From the NCBI GenBank assembly GCA_946479535.1, contig CAMLGP010000002.1:1-20391 (forward strand): a DNA stretch of 20,391 nt. Direction: 5' to 3'. Positions 1 to 8,364 of this stretch are shown one piece after another. Positions within the stretch are counted from its first letter, which is position 1. The number at the start of each line of letters is the position of its first letter. The DNA is from an uncultured Bacteroidota bacterium. Lineage in GTDB: Bacteria > Bacteroidota > Bacteroidia > Chitinophagales > Chitinophagaceae. The translations under genes were made by a program, and so were the position numbers. The notes beneath the pieces were generated by a model that was given only the letters and a program-made list of their open reading frames with translations, was not told where the DNA came from and did no database searches.

Positions 1-867
1 CTTATATCGAAGATATTTGGCTTGTAGCGTATCAATCTCACGAGTAAAAATATTCAACCGTTCATCTATGAAATGAAGCATTTGATCGGTTGAATAATTG
101 TTTTGCTCAACCGTCATTGAATCATACTGGACCATTAAGGAATTGACAATATCGGCCGACATCAAAGCACTCGATGTTTGAATATTCACAGATAAAATAC
201 CTGTTCCCGGTGTTTGAGGTTGCACTTTTAAATTTCGCACCAGATTGCTTGCCACTACAGTGGAAGGCTCCCAATTGATGGTAAAGTCACTACCCGGAGC
301 TATTGTCCCTGTTTTTACCAGTCTGAATATGCCGTATTTATTTTGAAATACTTTGCCGAATGAAAAATTCGATTCATTATCTATCCGGAATATCTGACTG
401 CTAACCATCTTGATCTTTATGGAAAAAGAGGCAGTGGAGTCAGCTATTTCATAAACCTCCATTTGAAATGGAGCCTGCTTGTATACATTAAAGTCCTTAA
501 TCTTTCCGTTGGCTATATAACTTACCTGAAGATGGATACGATTCACAACTCTTTCCATCAAAGGCCGTGATCGCATTATTTCTATTTCATTCTGAATATT
601 CTGAGAACGATTGCTTCCTTCAAGGATATCCGTTACCTTATCTTCACGGCTGGCTGGCTTCTCATTTTTAATAAGCATGGTTCCAGTAGAACTGTAGATA
701 CGTGTAGAATATCTCAGGTATATCCATGCTACCAGCAGGGCGGCCGCAAGGGACAATAGAAATAAAGGCAGGAACCGTACATATTTATAAAAAATATCCC
801 TTGCACTTAAACCCCATAATTCTCCCCTGGTGGTGTTACCATTATTTGAACTTAAATGATCTTCCAT
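1..867 (-). CDS. Wzc-like polysaccharide chain-length determinant (partial, N-terminal 289 residues)
   Basis: This is the N-terminal part of an inner-membrane polysaccharide co-polymerase of the Wzz/Wzc type, which controls chain length and works with the outer-membrane exporter during capsule or exopolysaccharide secretion. The reading frame starts at ATG 867 and stays open to base 1, so the C-terminus, including any tyrosine-kinase domain, lies outside the window. After about 25 polar residues comes a membrane segment (FLPLFLLSLAAALLVAWIY), then a long periplasmic region with the family-typical early stretch IYSSTGTMLIKNE and later helical sequence ending TREIDTLQAKYLRY. It lies 24 nt downstream of the Wza-like gene, on the same strand and surely in the same operon. 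Whether it is a fused kinase (Wzc) or a kinase-less Wzz cannot be seen here. No clear Shine-Dalgarno sequence is present, which is normal for Bacteroidota. Confidence 0.85.
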   Translation of the reverse strand, partial: MEDHLSSNNGNTTRGELWGLSARDIFYKYVRFLPLFLLSLAAALLVAWIYLRYSTRIYSSTGTMLIKNEKPASREDKVTDILEGSNRSQNIQNEIEIMRSRPLMERVVNRIHLQVSYIANGKIKDFNVYKQAPFQMEVYEIADSTASFSIKIKMVSSQIFRIDNESNFSFGKVFQNKYGIFRLVKTGTIAPGSDFTINWEPSTVVASNLVRNLKVQPQTPGTGILSVNIQTSSALMSADIVNSLMVQYDSMTVEQNNYSTDQMLHFIDERLNIFTREIDTLQAKYLRYK

Positions 868-891
868 TCAAAAGAAATTATATTCTTACAG

Positions 892-1692
892 TTACTTAAA
901 AATATTATAAACAAGGGCGATGGCTGTAACTATGCTAAGCCCAAAACTGACCCGTTGAATAACCATATCCTGATCAGCTTTTTTGGCCTTCCTGGGCATA
1001 GGATCAATTATAACCATATCATTTTGCCGAAGTGTGTAATAAGGAGACTCAAAAAGTTGGCTGGAAGACAGATCAACCATGCCTATCTCCCTTTTTCCAT
1101 CGGTTTCCCTAACTACTTTTACAGATGTTTTTAATGCATAGTCAGTAAGCCCACCGGCTAATCCTACGGCCTCAAGCAGGGTAACGCGTTCACTGGGAAT
1201 TGTAACCACACCCTGCCTGTTCACCTCACCTATGACAGTAATCTTTAAATTCTGGAACCGGATAATAACAGTGGGATCGTCCAATAATTTTACCGGCTCG
1301 GTTAATCTTTTTTTGATCTCATTTGCCACTTCCTCTTTTGTCAGCCCTTCAACATGAATAACTCCCAGTTTAGGATGATGGATATTCCCATCAGCATCTA
1401 CCAGGAAACCGGGTGATGAGGTGGTTGCCGAACTGCCCCCCTGACCGGAAGGAGCACTACTGGAAACAGGTCCGAGATTATAAATGGCATCCACTTCAGC
1501 TCTTGTAGTGGTGCTATAGATCTGGATAGAAAGGAGATCATCTTTCTGAATACGCAAAACAGGGATCTGCAAGGACCCATTACCCGATGTATCAGTTACA
1601 TTTTGGATATAATTGGGTGTTTTCTGCTGTGTACTGCAAGAGATGATGTATAAAGGGAAAAATAAAATTGTGAGAGAACGGAGGAATTTCAT
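892..1692 (-). CDS. Wza-like polysaccharide export lipoprotein (SLBB domain)
   Basis: Outer-membrane polysaccharide export protein of the Wza/Poly_export family, 266 residues. It begins with a lipoprotein signal peptide whose lipobox IISC places the lipidated Cys at residue 19. The Poly_export core follows (about residues 45-135, including LRIQKDDLLSIQIYS and GNIHHPKLGVIHVEGLTKEE). Next is an SLBB-type beta-grasp segment (about 150-185, ITVIGEVNRQGVVTIPS and the LLEAVGLAGGLT motif). The last 20 residues form a hydrophobic segment (FGLSIVTAIALVYNIF), a likely membrane helix comparable to the C-terminal helix of Wza. A Ser/Gly-rich insertion at about residues 78-95 is probably a loop. The gene sits between the UpxY-like regulator (43 nt upstream) and the Wzc-like gene (24 nt downstream), the usual order of a Bacteroidota capsule operon. 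Confidence 0.9.
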   Translation of the reverse strand: MKFLRSLTILFFPLYIISCSTQQKTPNYIQNVTDTSGNGSLQIPVLRIQKDDLLSIQIYSTTTRAEVDAIYNLGPVSSSAPSGQGGSSATTSSPGFLVDADGNIHHPKLGVIHVEGLTKEEVANEIKKRLTEPVKLLDDPTVIIRFQNLKITVIGEVNRQGVVTIPSERVTLLEAVGLAGGLTDYALKTSVKVVRETDGKREIGMVDLSSSQLFESPYYTLRQNDMVIIDPMPRKAKKADQDMVIQRVSFGLSIVTAIALVYNIFK

Positions 1693-1735
1693 TTATAGTT
1701 CTTTAATGGTAAGAAGCTGCTTAAAGGCTATGTCC

Positions 1736-2293
1736 CTATCCTTCAGATCGGGTCGAAGTTAATTTAGTTCTGTCAATATAGGCCACCAACACATATCCCA
1801 GACTGTCAATAGCTATTTTCACTGTCTTCCTGTGCAAACTTACCACCTTCCCCTCCTGATCCATTAGGGGCCCGGTGGTAATCTTTACCCGCTGGTCCAC
1901 CCTGAAATTAATGGGCTTAACTTCCACGTTTTCATATTCATCCAGAAAACGACGGATGGCATTGATCTCTTTTTCCCTGATCACGGCAGGTTTCCCTTCC
2001 CAATAAACAAAATTGATGACCCCGGGCGTCATGCGCACATTGACCCGGTCATTATCACTAACCTTTACAAATACATACGATTTGAAAAGTGGCTCTTCCA
2101 CCACTTTTACCCGGTCACTCCACTTACGTCTCACCTTGTTGAGAGGGCAATAGCTTTCCAGCCCCTTTTCCTGGAGTAGCTGGTTGATTTTTTTCTCCCA
2201 GCGCGGTTTGCTATAAATAGCCAACCATTTGCGTGTCATCGATGATTTTTTTGACGGCTTCGCCATCTCAGTCACATGGAGGGGGTTTAACAT
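1736..2293 (-). CDS. UpxY/RfaH-like NusG-family transcription antiterminator
   Basis: NusG paralogue of the UpxY type, which in Bacteroides binds elongating RNA polymerase at the start of a capsule operon and prevents premature termination. The NGN domain covers about residues 21-120, with the characteristic opening RKWLAIYSKPRWEKKI, the central CPLNKVRRKWSDR and EEPLFKSYVFVKV, and MTPGVINFVYWEGKPA. A KOW-like segment follows at about 131-160 (VDQRVKITTGPLMDQEGKVV). The longest frame gives 185 residues; internal ATGs at 2266 (MAKPSKK) and 2239 (MTRKWLA) are equally plausible starts, because the first 18 residues are not part of the NGN fold. It is first in a minus-strand operon with the Wza- and Wzc-like genes, consistent with operon-specific antitermination. 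Confidence 0.88.
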   Translation of the reverse strand: MLNPLHVTEMAKPSKKSSMTRKWLAIYSKPRWEKKINQLLQEKGLESYCPLNKVRRKWSDRVKVVEEPLFKSYVFVKVSDNDRVNVRMTPGVINFVYWEGKPAVIREKEINAIRRFLDEYENVEVKPINFRVDQRVKITTGPLMDQEGKVVSLHRKTVKIAIDSLGYVLVAYIDRTKLTSTRSEG

Positions 2294-2345
2294 GACCGGG
2301 TACGATAAGTGTAAAGGCCTATCGTAGATCTACTTTATTCGGGTG

Positions 2346-2353
2346 CAAATATA
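2346..2353 (-). promoter_or_regulatory. Candidate -7 promoter element of the capsule operon
   Basis: On the minus strand the sequence reads TATATTTG, an exact match to the Bacteroidota sigma-ABfr -7 consensus TAnnTTTG. It lies 52 nt upstream of the longest UpxY start, so the leader would be roughly 45 nt, a sensible place for an UpxY-responsive leader. No convincing -33 TTG was found at the usual spacing, so this rests on the -7 match and its position. Confidence 0.5.
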
Positions 2354-2422
2354 GGGGGAAATGGGACTGAGGAAAGAATAAAATAACCGGATTCTGAATG
2401 ATTTGTCCCCATGAGTTGATAA

Positions 2423-3004
2423 CTAGGAAACAGGAAAAACCATCTGGTTCATTAACTTATAACGCTTACCCGTGGCAGGGCAGGCAGCCACCCCCTCAGC
2501 CGTAAAATCAAGGGTTATTCCAGCCTCACTTACCCAGCCTATCTGGCGGGCAGGATTACCAACCACCAGGCCGTACGGACTCACGTTACCTACCACCATT
2601 GCGCCTGCTCCAACCATGGCATAGGAACCTATTTCAACTCCGCAAAGAATGGTGCTGTTGGCACCAATGGTGGCACCTTTTCGAATAATGGTTTTTCTGA
2701 ATTCATCTTTTCTTTCAATAAAGCTCCTGGGATTGATCACATTGGTAAACACCATGGAAGGGCCGAGAAATACATCATCTTCTATGATTACTCCTTTGTA
2801 CACTGAAACATTGTTCTGCACCTTCACTCCATTGCCTAATATCACATCATTATCAATAAATACATTCTGACCCAGAATGCAGTTTTTGCCAACTTTTGAT
2901 TTGGACATGAGATGACAGAAATGCCAGATCCGGGTACCATCTCCTACCTGGGCACCGTTATCAATTATAGCAGAAGGATGTATATGGGAATTTGCCAGAG
3001 ACAT
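2423..3004 (-). CDS. WbpD/WlbB-like sugar N-acetyltransferase (left-handed beta-helix)
   Basis: Hexapeptide-repeat acyltransferase of 193 residues, resembling the WbpD/WlbB family that acetylates UDP-3-amino-sugar uronates for O-antigen or capsule synthesis using acetyl-CoA. Hexapeptide repeats run from about residue 8 to 85 and again 104-150 (IIDNGAQVGDGTRIW, VGKNCILGQNVFI, ATIGANSTILCGVEIG, YAMVGAGAMV). An interrupting loop (TNVINPRSFIERKDEFRK) and the closing GLVVGNPARQIGWV are typical of WbpD-like enzymes. The tail has ACPATGKRYKL, a family-like C-terminal segment that in relatives often carries more cysteines. It lies just upstream of the capsule export operon on the same strand but is separated by 129 nt holding a promoter candidate, so it may be its own transcript. 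The exact sugar substrate cannot be read from sequence. Confidence 0.82.
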   Translation of the reverse strand: MSLANSHIHPSAIIDNGAQVGDGTRIWHFCHLMSKSKVGKNCILGQNVFIDNDVILGNGVKVQNNVSVYKGVIIEDDVFLGPSMVFTNVINPRSFIERKDEFRKTIIRKGATIGANSTILCGVEIGSYAMVGAGAMVVGNVSPYGLVVGNPARQIGWVSEAGITLDFTAEGVAACPATGKRYKLMNQMVFPVS

Positions 3005-3136
3005 AAAACAGCGTTTTAACGATTAAGGAGCGCTTTCACCTCAGTATTGTTGCACAACCAAAGTAATATATTTATCTTTTACTAACCGTTCCTGTTCAGA
3101 AGCTTAAAATTACCATAATAACCCCAACCCATTTAA
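3005..3136. promoter_or_regulatory. Divergent promoter region between acetyltransferase genes
   Basis: The 132 nt separating two divergent genes holds two overlapping near-matches to TAnnTTTG. On the minus strand, TTACTTTG (3059-3066, 7 of 8) would serve the WbpD-like gene. On the plus strand, TATATTTA (3067-3074, 7 of 8) would serve the DUF5009 gene. No -33 element is convincing, so the assignment is tentative. Confidence 0.3.
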
Positions 3137-4279
3137 ATGAACAAACGCTTCTACTCGCTTGATGTGTTTCGTGGTGCAACCGTTTGCCTGATGATACTGG
3201 TTAACAATCCTGGCTCATGGTCACATATCTATCCACCACTTGAACATGCACCCTGGCATGGATTAACGCCCACTGACTTGGTTTTCCCCTTCTTTCTTTT
3301 TGCCGTGGGAAATGCACTGTCATTTGTAATGCCAAGACTGGAAGCTGGAGGCGATGCTGCCTTCTGGAAAAAAGTCATCAAAAGAACAGCCCTGATATTT
3401 CTCATCGGTTTATTTCTGAACTGGTGGCCTTTTGTACGATGGACAGATGGACATCTCTCCTTTATTCATTGGGTAAATCCTGCTGACGAAACAAAAGGAG
3501 TACGTATCCTGGGTGTGTTACAACGCATAGCACTCTGTTACTTTTTTGCTTCCATTATCATTTATTACTCCAAGATCCGTAAGGCATTTTATATAGCACT
3601 CCTGTTGCTACTTGTATACTGGCTGCTTTGTGTTATCTGTAATCCGGCTGATCCTTTTAGCATTCAGGGATGGTTTGGAACGGATATCGATAAAAAGATC
3701 CTCGGCGTACCACACATGTATAAAGGCGAGGGTATTGCTTTTGATCCGGAAGGTCTTATGAGTACAATGGCCGCCATTGCCGAAGTAATCTTTGGCTATA
3801 TGATTGGAGACTATATCCAGAAGAAAGGTAAAACCCATGAAATGGTCAGTGGATTGTTTGTGGCCGGAATTGCATTAATCGTTACCGGCTTCTGCTGGGA
3901 CATGATATTCCCAATCAATAAAAAGATCTGGACAAGCTCATTTACGATTTACACCTCAGGACTTGCCACCTTGACTATTGCAACCATGATCTATCTCATA
4001 GAATTCAAAGACAAAAGAAATTTCCTTACAAGATTCTTTGATGTATTTGGGAAAAACGCATTATTTGTATTTGCACTCAGTGCATTTCTGCCAAAAGGAT
4101 TATCACTGATCAGGATGGGTGATGGAGTAAATCCCTGGAATTTTCTTTATACCAAAGGATTTTCAAATGTACCTGGTGATCCGCGACTGGGTTCCCTGTT
4201 CTACGCAATATGTGTTATCATTTTCATGTGGGCCATCTGCTATTTTATGGATAAGAAGAAGATCTATATTAAAGTATAA
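3137..4279 (+). CDS. DUF5009 / HGSNAT-like membrane N-acetyltransferase
   Basis: Multi-pass inner-membrane protein of 380 residues in the DUF5009 (COG4299) family, bacterial relatives of human heparan-alpha-glucosaminide N-acetyltransferase (HGSNAT). These are thought to move an acetyl group across the membrane onto amino sugars. Family marks are the N-terminal SLDVFRGATV (residues 7-16) and HAPWHGLTPTDLVFPFFLF (37-55), where His37 corresponds by position to the active-site His of HGSNAT. VLQRIALCYF is also present. About ten hydrophobic helices follow, and the protein ends in a Lys-rich cytoplasmic tail (YFMDKKKIYIKV). The gene stands alone on the plus strand, divergent from the WbpD-like gene. 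A role in recycling or modifying glycans is plausible but inferred. In Bacteroidota such genes often accompany glycoside hydrolases, and none is visible here. Confidence 0.85.
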   Translation: MNKRFYSLDVFRGATVCLMILVNNPGSWSHIYPPLEHAPWHGLTPTDLVFPFFLFAVGNALSFVMPRLEAGGDAAFWKKVIKRTALIFLIGLFLNWWPFVRWTDGHLSFIHWVNPADETKGVRILGVLQRIALCYFFASIIIYYSKIRKAFYIALLLLLVYWLLCVICNPADPFSIQGWFGTDIDKKILGVPHMYKGEGIAFDPEGLMSTMAAIAEVIFGYMIGDYIQKKGKTHEMVSGLFVAGIALIVTGFCWDMIFPINKKIWTSSFTIYTSGLATLTIATMIYLIEFKDKRNFLTRFFDVFGKNALFVFALSAFLPKGLSLIRMGDGVNPWNFLYTKGFSNVPGDPRLGSLFYAICVIIFMWAICYFMDKKKIYIKV

Positions 4280-4305
4280 CTCCTGGTCAGACATTTTGAA
4301 GCCTG

Positions 4306-4370
4306 GGAATTGGGAAATTTTGAAATTGAATTCTGCAACTGCAAGTTTAATTTCAAAATTTCCCAATTTC
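4306..4370. repeat. Long AT-rich inverted repeat (20-bp perfect arms)
   Basis: The arms 4308-4327 and 4349-4368 are perfect 20-bp reverse complements (core gggaaattttgaaatt). The stem can extend through G-T pairs both outward to 4306/4370 and inward, leaving a small loop around 4333-4343. A third partial copy (tttcaaaaattcaaaat) follows to about 4383. It lies 27 nt after the DUF5009 stop and 36 nt before the TonB receptor start. It could act as a terminator for the upstream gene, although no strong U-tract follows, or be a copy of a dispersed intergenic repeat. Confidence 0.7.
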
Positions 4371-4405
4371 AAAAATTCAAAATCGCCTTATTTGTCCTAC
4401 CTTAA

Positions 4406-7264
4406 ATGAAACAATCCTGTATGAGATTACCAAAAAAACTGCTTCTAACGACAGTGGCCACTCTGGCCACTTATTTTTTTTATGGACAAACTGTAACCGG
4501 GAAAGTAACTGATTCAAAAACCAATGAAGGAGTTCCAGGGGTTTCAGTAATGGTGCGCTCAACCCGGGCGGGCGTTGTTACCGGCGACAACGGATCATTC
4601 AGTATCAGGGCTTCAGCCTCAGATGTTCTGGAAGTAAGCAGAATAGGTTATAAAACAATTTCAATCAATGTAAATGGACAGAGTTATATCTCCATTTCTT
4701 TTGAAAGCACAATGGAAGAATTGGGACAGATAGTATTGGTTGGTTCGCGGCGTGGAGGACGTGTAAGAACAGATTCCCCTGTACCAGTTGATGTCATCAA
4801 CATAAATCAGGCGGGAGCACCTACTGCCAAAATGGACCTTACATCAATTTTAAATTCTGCTGCTCCTTCTTTCAATTATAACAAACAGAGTGGTGCAGAT
4901 GGCGCAGATCATATTGATCTTGGAACATTGCGAGGGCTGGGACCGGATCAGACACTTGTATTGATCAATGGAAAGCGCCGCCATCAAACTGCTTTTGTTG
5001 GTTTGTTTGGTACAAGAGGAAGAGGAAATAGCGGGGCTGACCTGAATGCATTCCCACAGGCAGCTGTTGACCGCATTGAAATATTAAGAGATGGCGCATC
5101 TGCACAATATGGTTCAGACGCAATGGCTGGTGTTATCAATATCATTTTGAAAAAAGATATAAATCACTGGAATATCAACGCAGGCTGGTCTGGATACTAT
5201 GATAAAAAATTCAACGCCTACGAAGCAAGACAGGGTAACCAGTATTATTACAGTCACCCTATAGATGGAGGCACATTTGCATTATCAGCAAACAATGGTT
5301 TCAAACTCGGAAATAAGGGTGGACTGATCAATATCTCACTTGATTTCTTAAAACAGGCCAAGACCTACCGCCAGGTTGGTGACACCAATATAAATACCAA
5401 TCCTGATGCACTGTTATTGAATAGCGGTCGCCGTGCTTTTGGTGATGGCTCAGTTACCAGCGGAGGTGGCATGTATAACCTGGAGCTTCCTGCAGGGAAA
5501 GCCACTTTTTATTCATTTGGTGGATACAATTACAAAGCTTCGGATGCCTTTGCCTATACCCGTAACTGGAGCGCAAGACCTGACCGTTTCCCGGTAGATA
5601 ATAGCGGTAACATTATTTATGTTCCTTCCATCATGCGTACCTCATCAGATGGAGAGCAGTATTATAATCCGCATATTCAAACGCATATAACGGATTATTC
5701 AATGGCCCTTGGATTTAAAGGTATGTCTGGAGGAGGATGGAACTGGGATGCAAGCAATACACTTGGCAGAAATGATTTCCATTATTATGGCGATAAAACA
5801 TTCAATGCTTCCATCCTCAACTCCATTGCCCAGACTCATTTTGATGACGGAGGATTTAATTTTCTTCAGAATACTACCAACTTTGATCTAAGCAAAACCT
5901 TCCAAAGTACTTCCCGCACAAGCACATTCGCTACAGGAGCCGAGTTCAGGTATGAACGATATTCAATTTACAAAGGTGAAGAAGCATCCTATAAGGGGTA
6001 CAGCAATCCATTTGACCAGGCACCCGGATCACAGGGATTTCCCGGATTTAGTCCTGCAGACGAAGTACATGCAAACCGTACGGTGGAAGGCGTGTACCTG
6101 GATTATGAAAACTCCTGGACAAGCGGATGGCTGGTAGACCTTGCTGCACGTTACGAACACTATTCAGACTTTGGTTCAGTAGTTACAGGAAAAATAGCCG
6201 CACGTTATAAGATCTCGCCTAAATTCAATCTGAGGGGATCAGTAAGTACCGGTTTCAGAGCGCCTTCCCTTCAACAGATCAATTTCAGCAATACACTCAC
6301 TTCTTTCAGCGGTGGTCAACTGGTACAGTCCCGGATAGCACGTAATGATGATGTTATTACAATAGCTGCTGGTATTCCTGAACTGAAAGATGAGACATCT
6401 ATCAACGGAAGCCTTGGCTTTACCTGGAAACCAACAAACAATCTGACGTTTACACTGGATGGATACATGGTGAAAGTAAAAGACCGCATCGTATTATCCG
6501 GTTTATTTAGTGCGGATGATAATTCATTACCCAATGAATTCACAACTGCACTGGATAATATTGGCGTATCCACTGCCCAGTTTTTCGACAATGCAGTGAA
6601 CACAACCAATTATGGAATTGATATAGTTGTTGATTATAACAAAAGATGGCAGAATAAATCATTCAGGGCATTGCTTACAGGCAATATTCAGGATATGAGC
6701 ATTGATGAAGTGCATGTGCCAGCCAAACTGAATGACAGTTACCTTCATCGCAAGACTTTTTTTAGTGACCGGGAAGAAGCCTTTCTTATTTCTTCTGCTC
6801 CCAAAGCAAAACTGGCTTTGAATCTTGATTATACCTGCAACAAATTAGGAGGAGGTGTTCATTTTATTTATTATGGCAAGATGGCAACGAAGGGTTTTGG
6901 ATGGACAGGCCTGGCCAGTCGCGCAGGTACCGGAGGCCCCGGTGATCCGGATATCTCCGGAAGCTTTACAGGAATTGATCCTTATGTGGATATTGATGGT
7001 TATAGTGACCAGGTCCATGTAACTCCAGAGATCTTCAAATACGGAGGCAAGGTAACAACCGATATTTTCCTCTCCTATACATTCTCTAAAAAGGTAACCC
7101 TTTTTATAGGGGCAGATAATTTATTCAATGTTCATCCTGATTTTGCAGCAGTTCCAAATGCCCGTTATGAGTCATTTGATAATGAGACTGGCGGTGCATG
7201 GGAATCTGTACAAATGGGATTTAATGGTTTACGACTGTTTAGCAGACTTGTACTGAATTTTTGA
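4406..7264 (+). CDS. TonB-dependent outer-membrane receptor with carboxypeptidase-regulatory domain
   Basis: Outer-membrane active transporter of 952 residues. Residues 1-28 form a signal peptide (KKLLLTTVATLATYFFYGQ). A CarboxypepD_reg-like beta-sandwich spans about 29-113 (VTGKVTDSKTNEGVPGVSV through DVLEVSRIGYKTISI). Next come a TonB-box-like strand (ELGQIVLVGSRR) and the plug domain (about 125-250, with RGLGPDQTLVLINGKRRHQ, VDRIEILRDGASAQYGSDA and GVINIILKKD). The beta-barrel begins at about residue 255, carries a mid-barrel GSVSTGFRAPSLQQINFS motif, and ends in an aromatic C-terminus (LFSRLVLNF), as needed for barrel assembly. No SusD-like partner is adjacent, so it resembles stand-alone siderophore, cofactor or metal receptors more than SusC. 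The substrate is unknown. The start at 4406 could also be the ATG at 4421 (MRLPKK). A terminator follows 21 nt after the stop. Confidence 0.93.
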   Translation: MKQSCMRLPKKLLLTTVATLATYFFYGQTVTGKVTDSKTNEGVPGVSVMVRSTRAGVVTGDNGSFSIRASASDVLEVSRIGYKTISINVNGQSYISISFESTMEELGQIVLVGSRRGGRVRTDSPVPVDVININQAGAPTAKMDLTSILNSAAPSFNYNKQSGADGADHIDLGTLRGLGPDQTLVLINGKRRHQTAFVGLFGTRGRGNSGADLNAFPQAAVDRIEILRDGASAQYGSDAMAGVINIILKKDINHWNINAGWSGYYDKKFNAYEARQGNQYYYSHPIDGGTFALSANNGFKLGNKGGLINISLDFLKQAKTYRQVGDTNINTNPDALLLNSGRRAFGDGSVTSGGGMYNLELPAGKATFYSFGGYNYKASDAFAYTRNWSARPDRFPVDNSGNIIYVPSIMRTSSDGEQYYNPHIQTHITDYSMALGFKGMSGGGWNWDASNTLGRNDFHYYGDKTFNASILNSIAQTHFDDGGFNFLQNTTNFDLSKTFQSTSRTSTFATGAEFRYERYSIYKGEEASYKGYSNPFDQAPGSQGFPGFSPADEVHANRTVEGVYLDYENSWTSGWLVDLAARYEHYSDFGSVVTGKIAARYKISPKFNLRGSVSTGFRAPSLQQINFSNTLTSFSGGQLVQSRIARNDDVITIAAGIPELKDETSINGSLGFTWKPTNNLTFTLDGYMVKVKDRIVLSGLFSADDNSLPNEFTTALDNIGVSTAQFFDNAVNTTNYGIDIVVDYNKRWQNKSFRALLTGNIQDMSIDEVHVPAKLNDSYLHRKTFFSDREEAFLISSAPKAKLALNLDYTCNKLGGGVHFIYYGKMATKGFGWTGLASRAGTGGPGDPDISGSFTGIDPYVDIDGYSDQVHVTPEIFKYGGKVTTDIFLSYTFSKKVTLFIGADNLFNVHPDFAAVPNARYESFDNETGGAWESVQMGFNGLRLFSRLVLNF

Positions 7265-7285
7265 CCTTCACATGCGTGCATTGTA

Positions 7286-7314
7286 AAAAATCCGGAACTT
7301 GCTTCCGGATTTTT
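7286..7314 (+). terminator. Intrinsic terminator after the TonB receptor
   Basis: Perfect 12-bp stem (7286-7297 with 7303-7314; core atccggaa / ttccggat) with a 5-nt loop cttgc and a T-rich 3' side (tttttgtttt). The symmetric A-tract on the left makes it potentially bidirectional. It lies between the receptor stop and the true start of the SAM hydrolase, so it should limit read-through into that gene. Confidence 0.85.
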
Positions 7315-7332
7315 GTTTTAAACTTTATAAAG

Positions 7333-8229
7333 ATGCGAAGACTATTATTATCAGTAATTATTTTATCGTTTGTAATTGTTTCAAATGCCCAATCAAAGAT
7401 TGTGGTGTTTCAATCAGATTTTGGATTAAAGGATGGAGCAGTATCTGCTATGAAAGGAGTGGCCATGGGTGTATCTCCGGATCTGAAACTATATGATCTC
7501 ACCCATGAGATACCAGCTTACAATATCTGGGAGGGATCTTATCGCCTTATGCAAACTGTTCCTTACTGGCCAGAAGGGACGGTGTTTGTATCAGTAGTTG
7601 ATCCTGGTGTTGGTACCAGCCGTAAATCAGTAGTGGCAAAAACAAAGACCGGTCAGTACATCGTTACTCCGGATAATGGTACCCTTACATTAATTGCCGA
7701 AACCCTGGGCATTGCAGAACTGAGAGAGATTGATGAAGCGGTGAACCGGAGAAAAAATAGTGAGCAATCATACACATTCCATGGCAGGGATGTATATGCA
7801 TATACGGGTGCCCGGCTTGCATCCGGTGTAATCAGCTATGAGCAGGTAGGAAAGGCTTTGCCTGCGGAGCCAGTAATGATCTCTTATCAGAAAGCAACAC
7901 TTTCAGGAAATGTAATAAAGGGAAATATACCGGTACTGGATATTCAATTTGGAAATGTATGGACCAATATCAGTGCGGAACTTTTCAATGAATTGAAATT
8001 AAAACCCGGAGATAAACTACAGGTGCGCATTTTCAATAACAGGCAAAAAGCATATGAAGGCATTATGCCTTATTTTGAAACATTTGGTGCCGTTGCCAAG
8101 GGAAAACCCTTAGCCTATCTCAACAGTTTATTGCAATTATCCTTTGCATTGAATATGGGTAGTTTTGCAAAGATTCATCAGGTGAGCAGTGGAAGCGCGT
8201 GGAGTGTAGAAGTGAGCAAAGCCAATTAG
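7333..8229 (+). CDS. Exported S-adenosylmethionine hydrolase (DUF62, SAM hydroxide adenosyltransferase)
   Basis: DUF62 family enzyme of 298 residues, relatives of the fluorinases/chlorinases that usually hydrolyse SAM to adenosine and methionine. Core motifs are FQSDFGLKDGAVSAMKG (26-42), DPGVGTSR (90-97), VTPDNGTL (111-118) and FHGRDVYA (149-156). Asp90, Arg97 and His150 match in kind and nearly in spacing the Asp-Arg-His set known for archaeal SAM hydroxide adenosyltransferases. The ATG at 7333 is chosen over the longer frame from 7261: the extra 24 codons overlap the terminator, and the 7333 start gives a proper signal peptide (MRRLLLSVIILSFVIVSNAQ). The enzyme is therefore predicted to be periplasmic. 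It is 68 nt from the receptor stop, in the same direction but behind a terminator. A halogenase role is unlikely, as those are rare and restricted. Confidence 0.87.
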   Translation: MRRLLLSVIILSFVIVSNAQSKIVVFQSDFGLKDGAVSAMKGVAMGVSPDLKLYDLTHEIPAYNIWEGSYRLMQTVPYWPEGTVFVSVVDPGVGTSRKSVVAKTKTGQYIVTPDNGTLTLIAETLGIAELREIDEAVNRRKNSEQSYTFHGRDVYAYTGARLASGVISYEQVGKALPAEPVMISYQKATLSGNVIKGNIPVLDIQFGNVWTNISAELFNELKLKPGDKLQVRIFNNRQKAYEGIMPYFETFGAVAKGKPLAYLNSLLQLSFALNMGSFAKIHQVSSGSAWSVEVSKAN

Positions 8230-8253
8230 CATTAACAGTATGATAATCGTTAG

Positions 8254-8364
8254 AGAGGCTGTCTGAAAAGGTTTTTGAAGCCCCTGAGTTTCGCGTAAAT
8301 CGAAATTGTGTCCATCACCTACCCGAATAAAAAGAGGCTATCTCGGATTTTGAGACAGCCTCTT
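8254..8364. repeat. MITE-like element with 16-bp terminal inverted repeats
   Basis: The left end reads agaggctgtctgaaaa (8254-8269) and the right end, reverse-complemented from 8349-8364, reads agaggctgtctcaaaa. That is 15 of 16 identical, bounding 111 bp with no ORF. Ends beginning GAGGCTGTCT resemble those of some insertion sequences, but no target-site duplication is evident and no transposase is present. It may be a decayed miniature element or simply two copies of a common hairpin arm. Confidence 0.4.

Noticed and set aside
4406..7264. SusC-type glycan importer
   Set aside because: No SusD gene is adjacent and the barrel is of ordinary receptor length; stand-alone receptor is safer.
7261..7332. 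24-codon N-terminal extension of the SAM hydrolase frame
   Set aside because: It overlaps the terminator hairpin at 7286-7314, and starting at 7333 yields a proper signal peptide.
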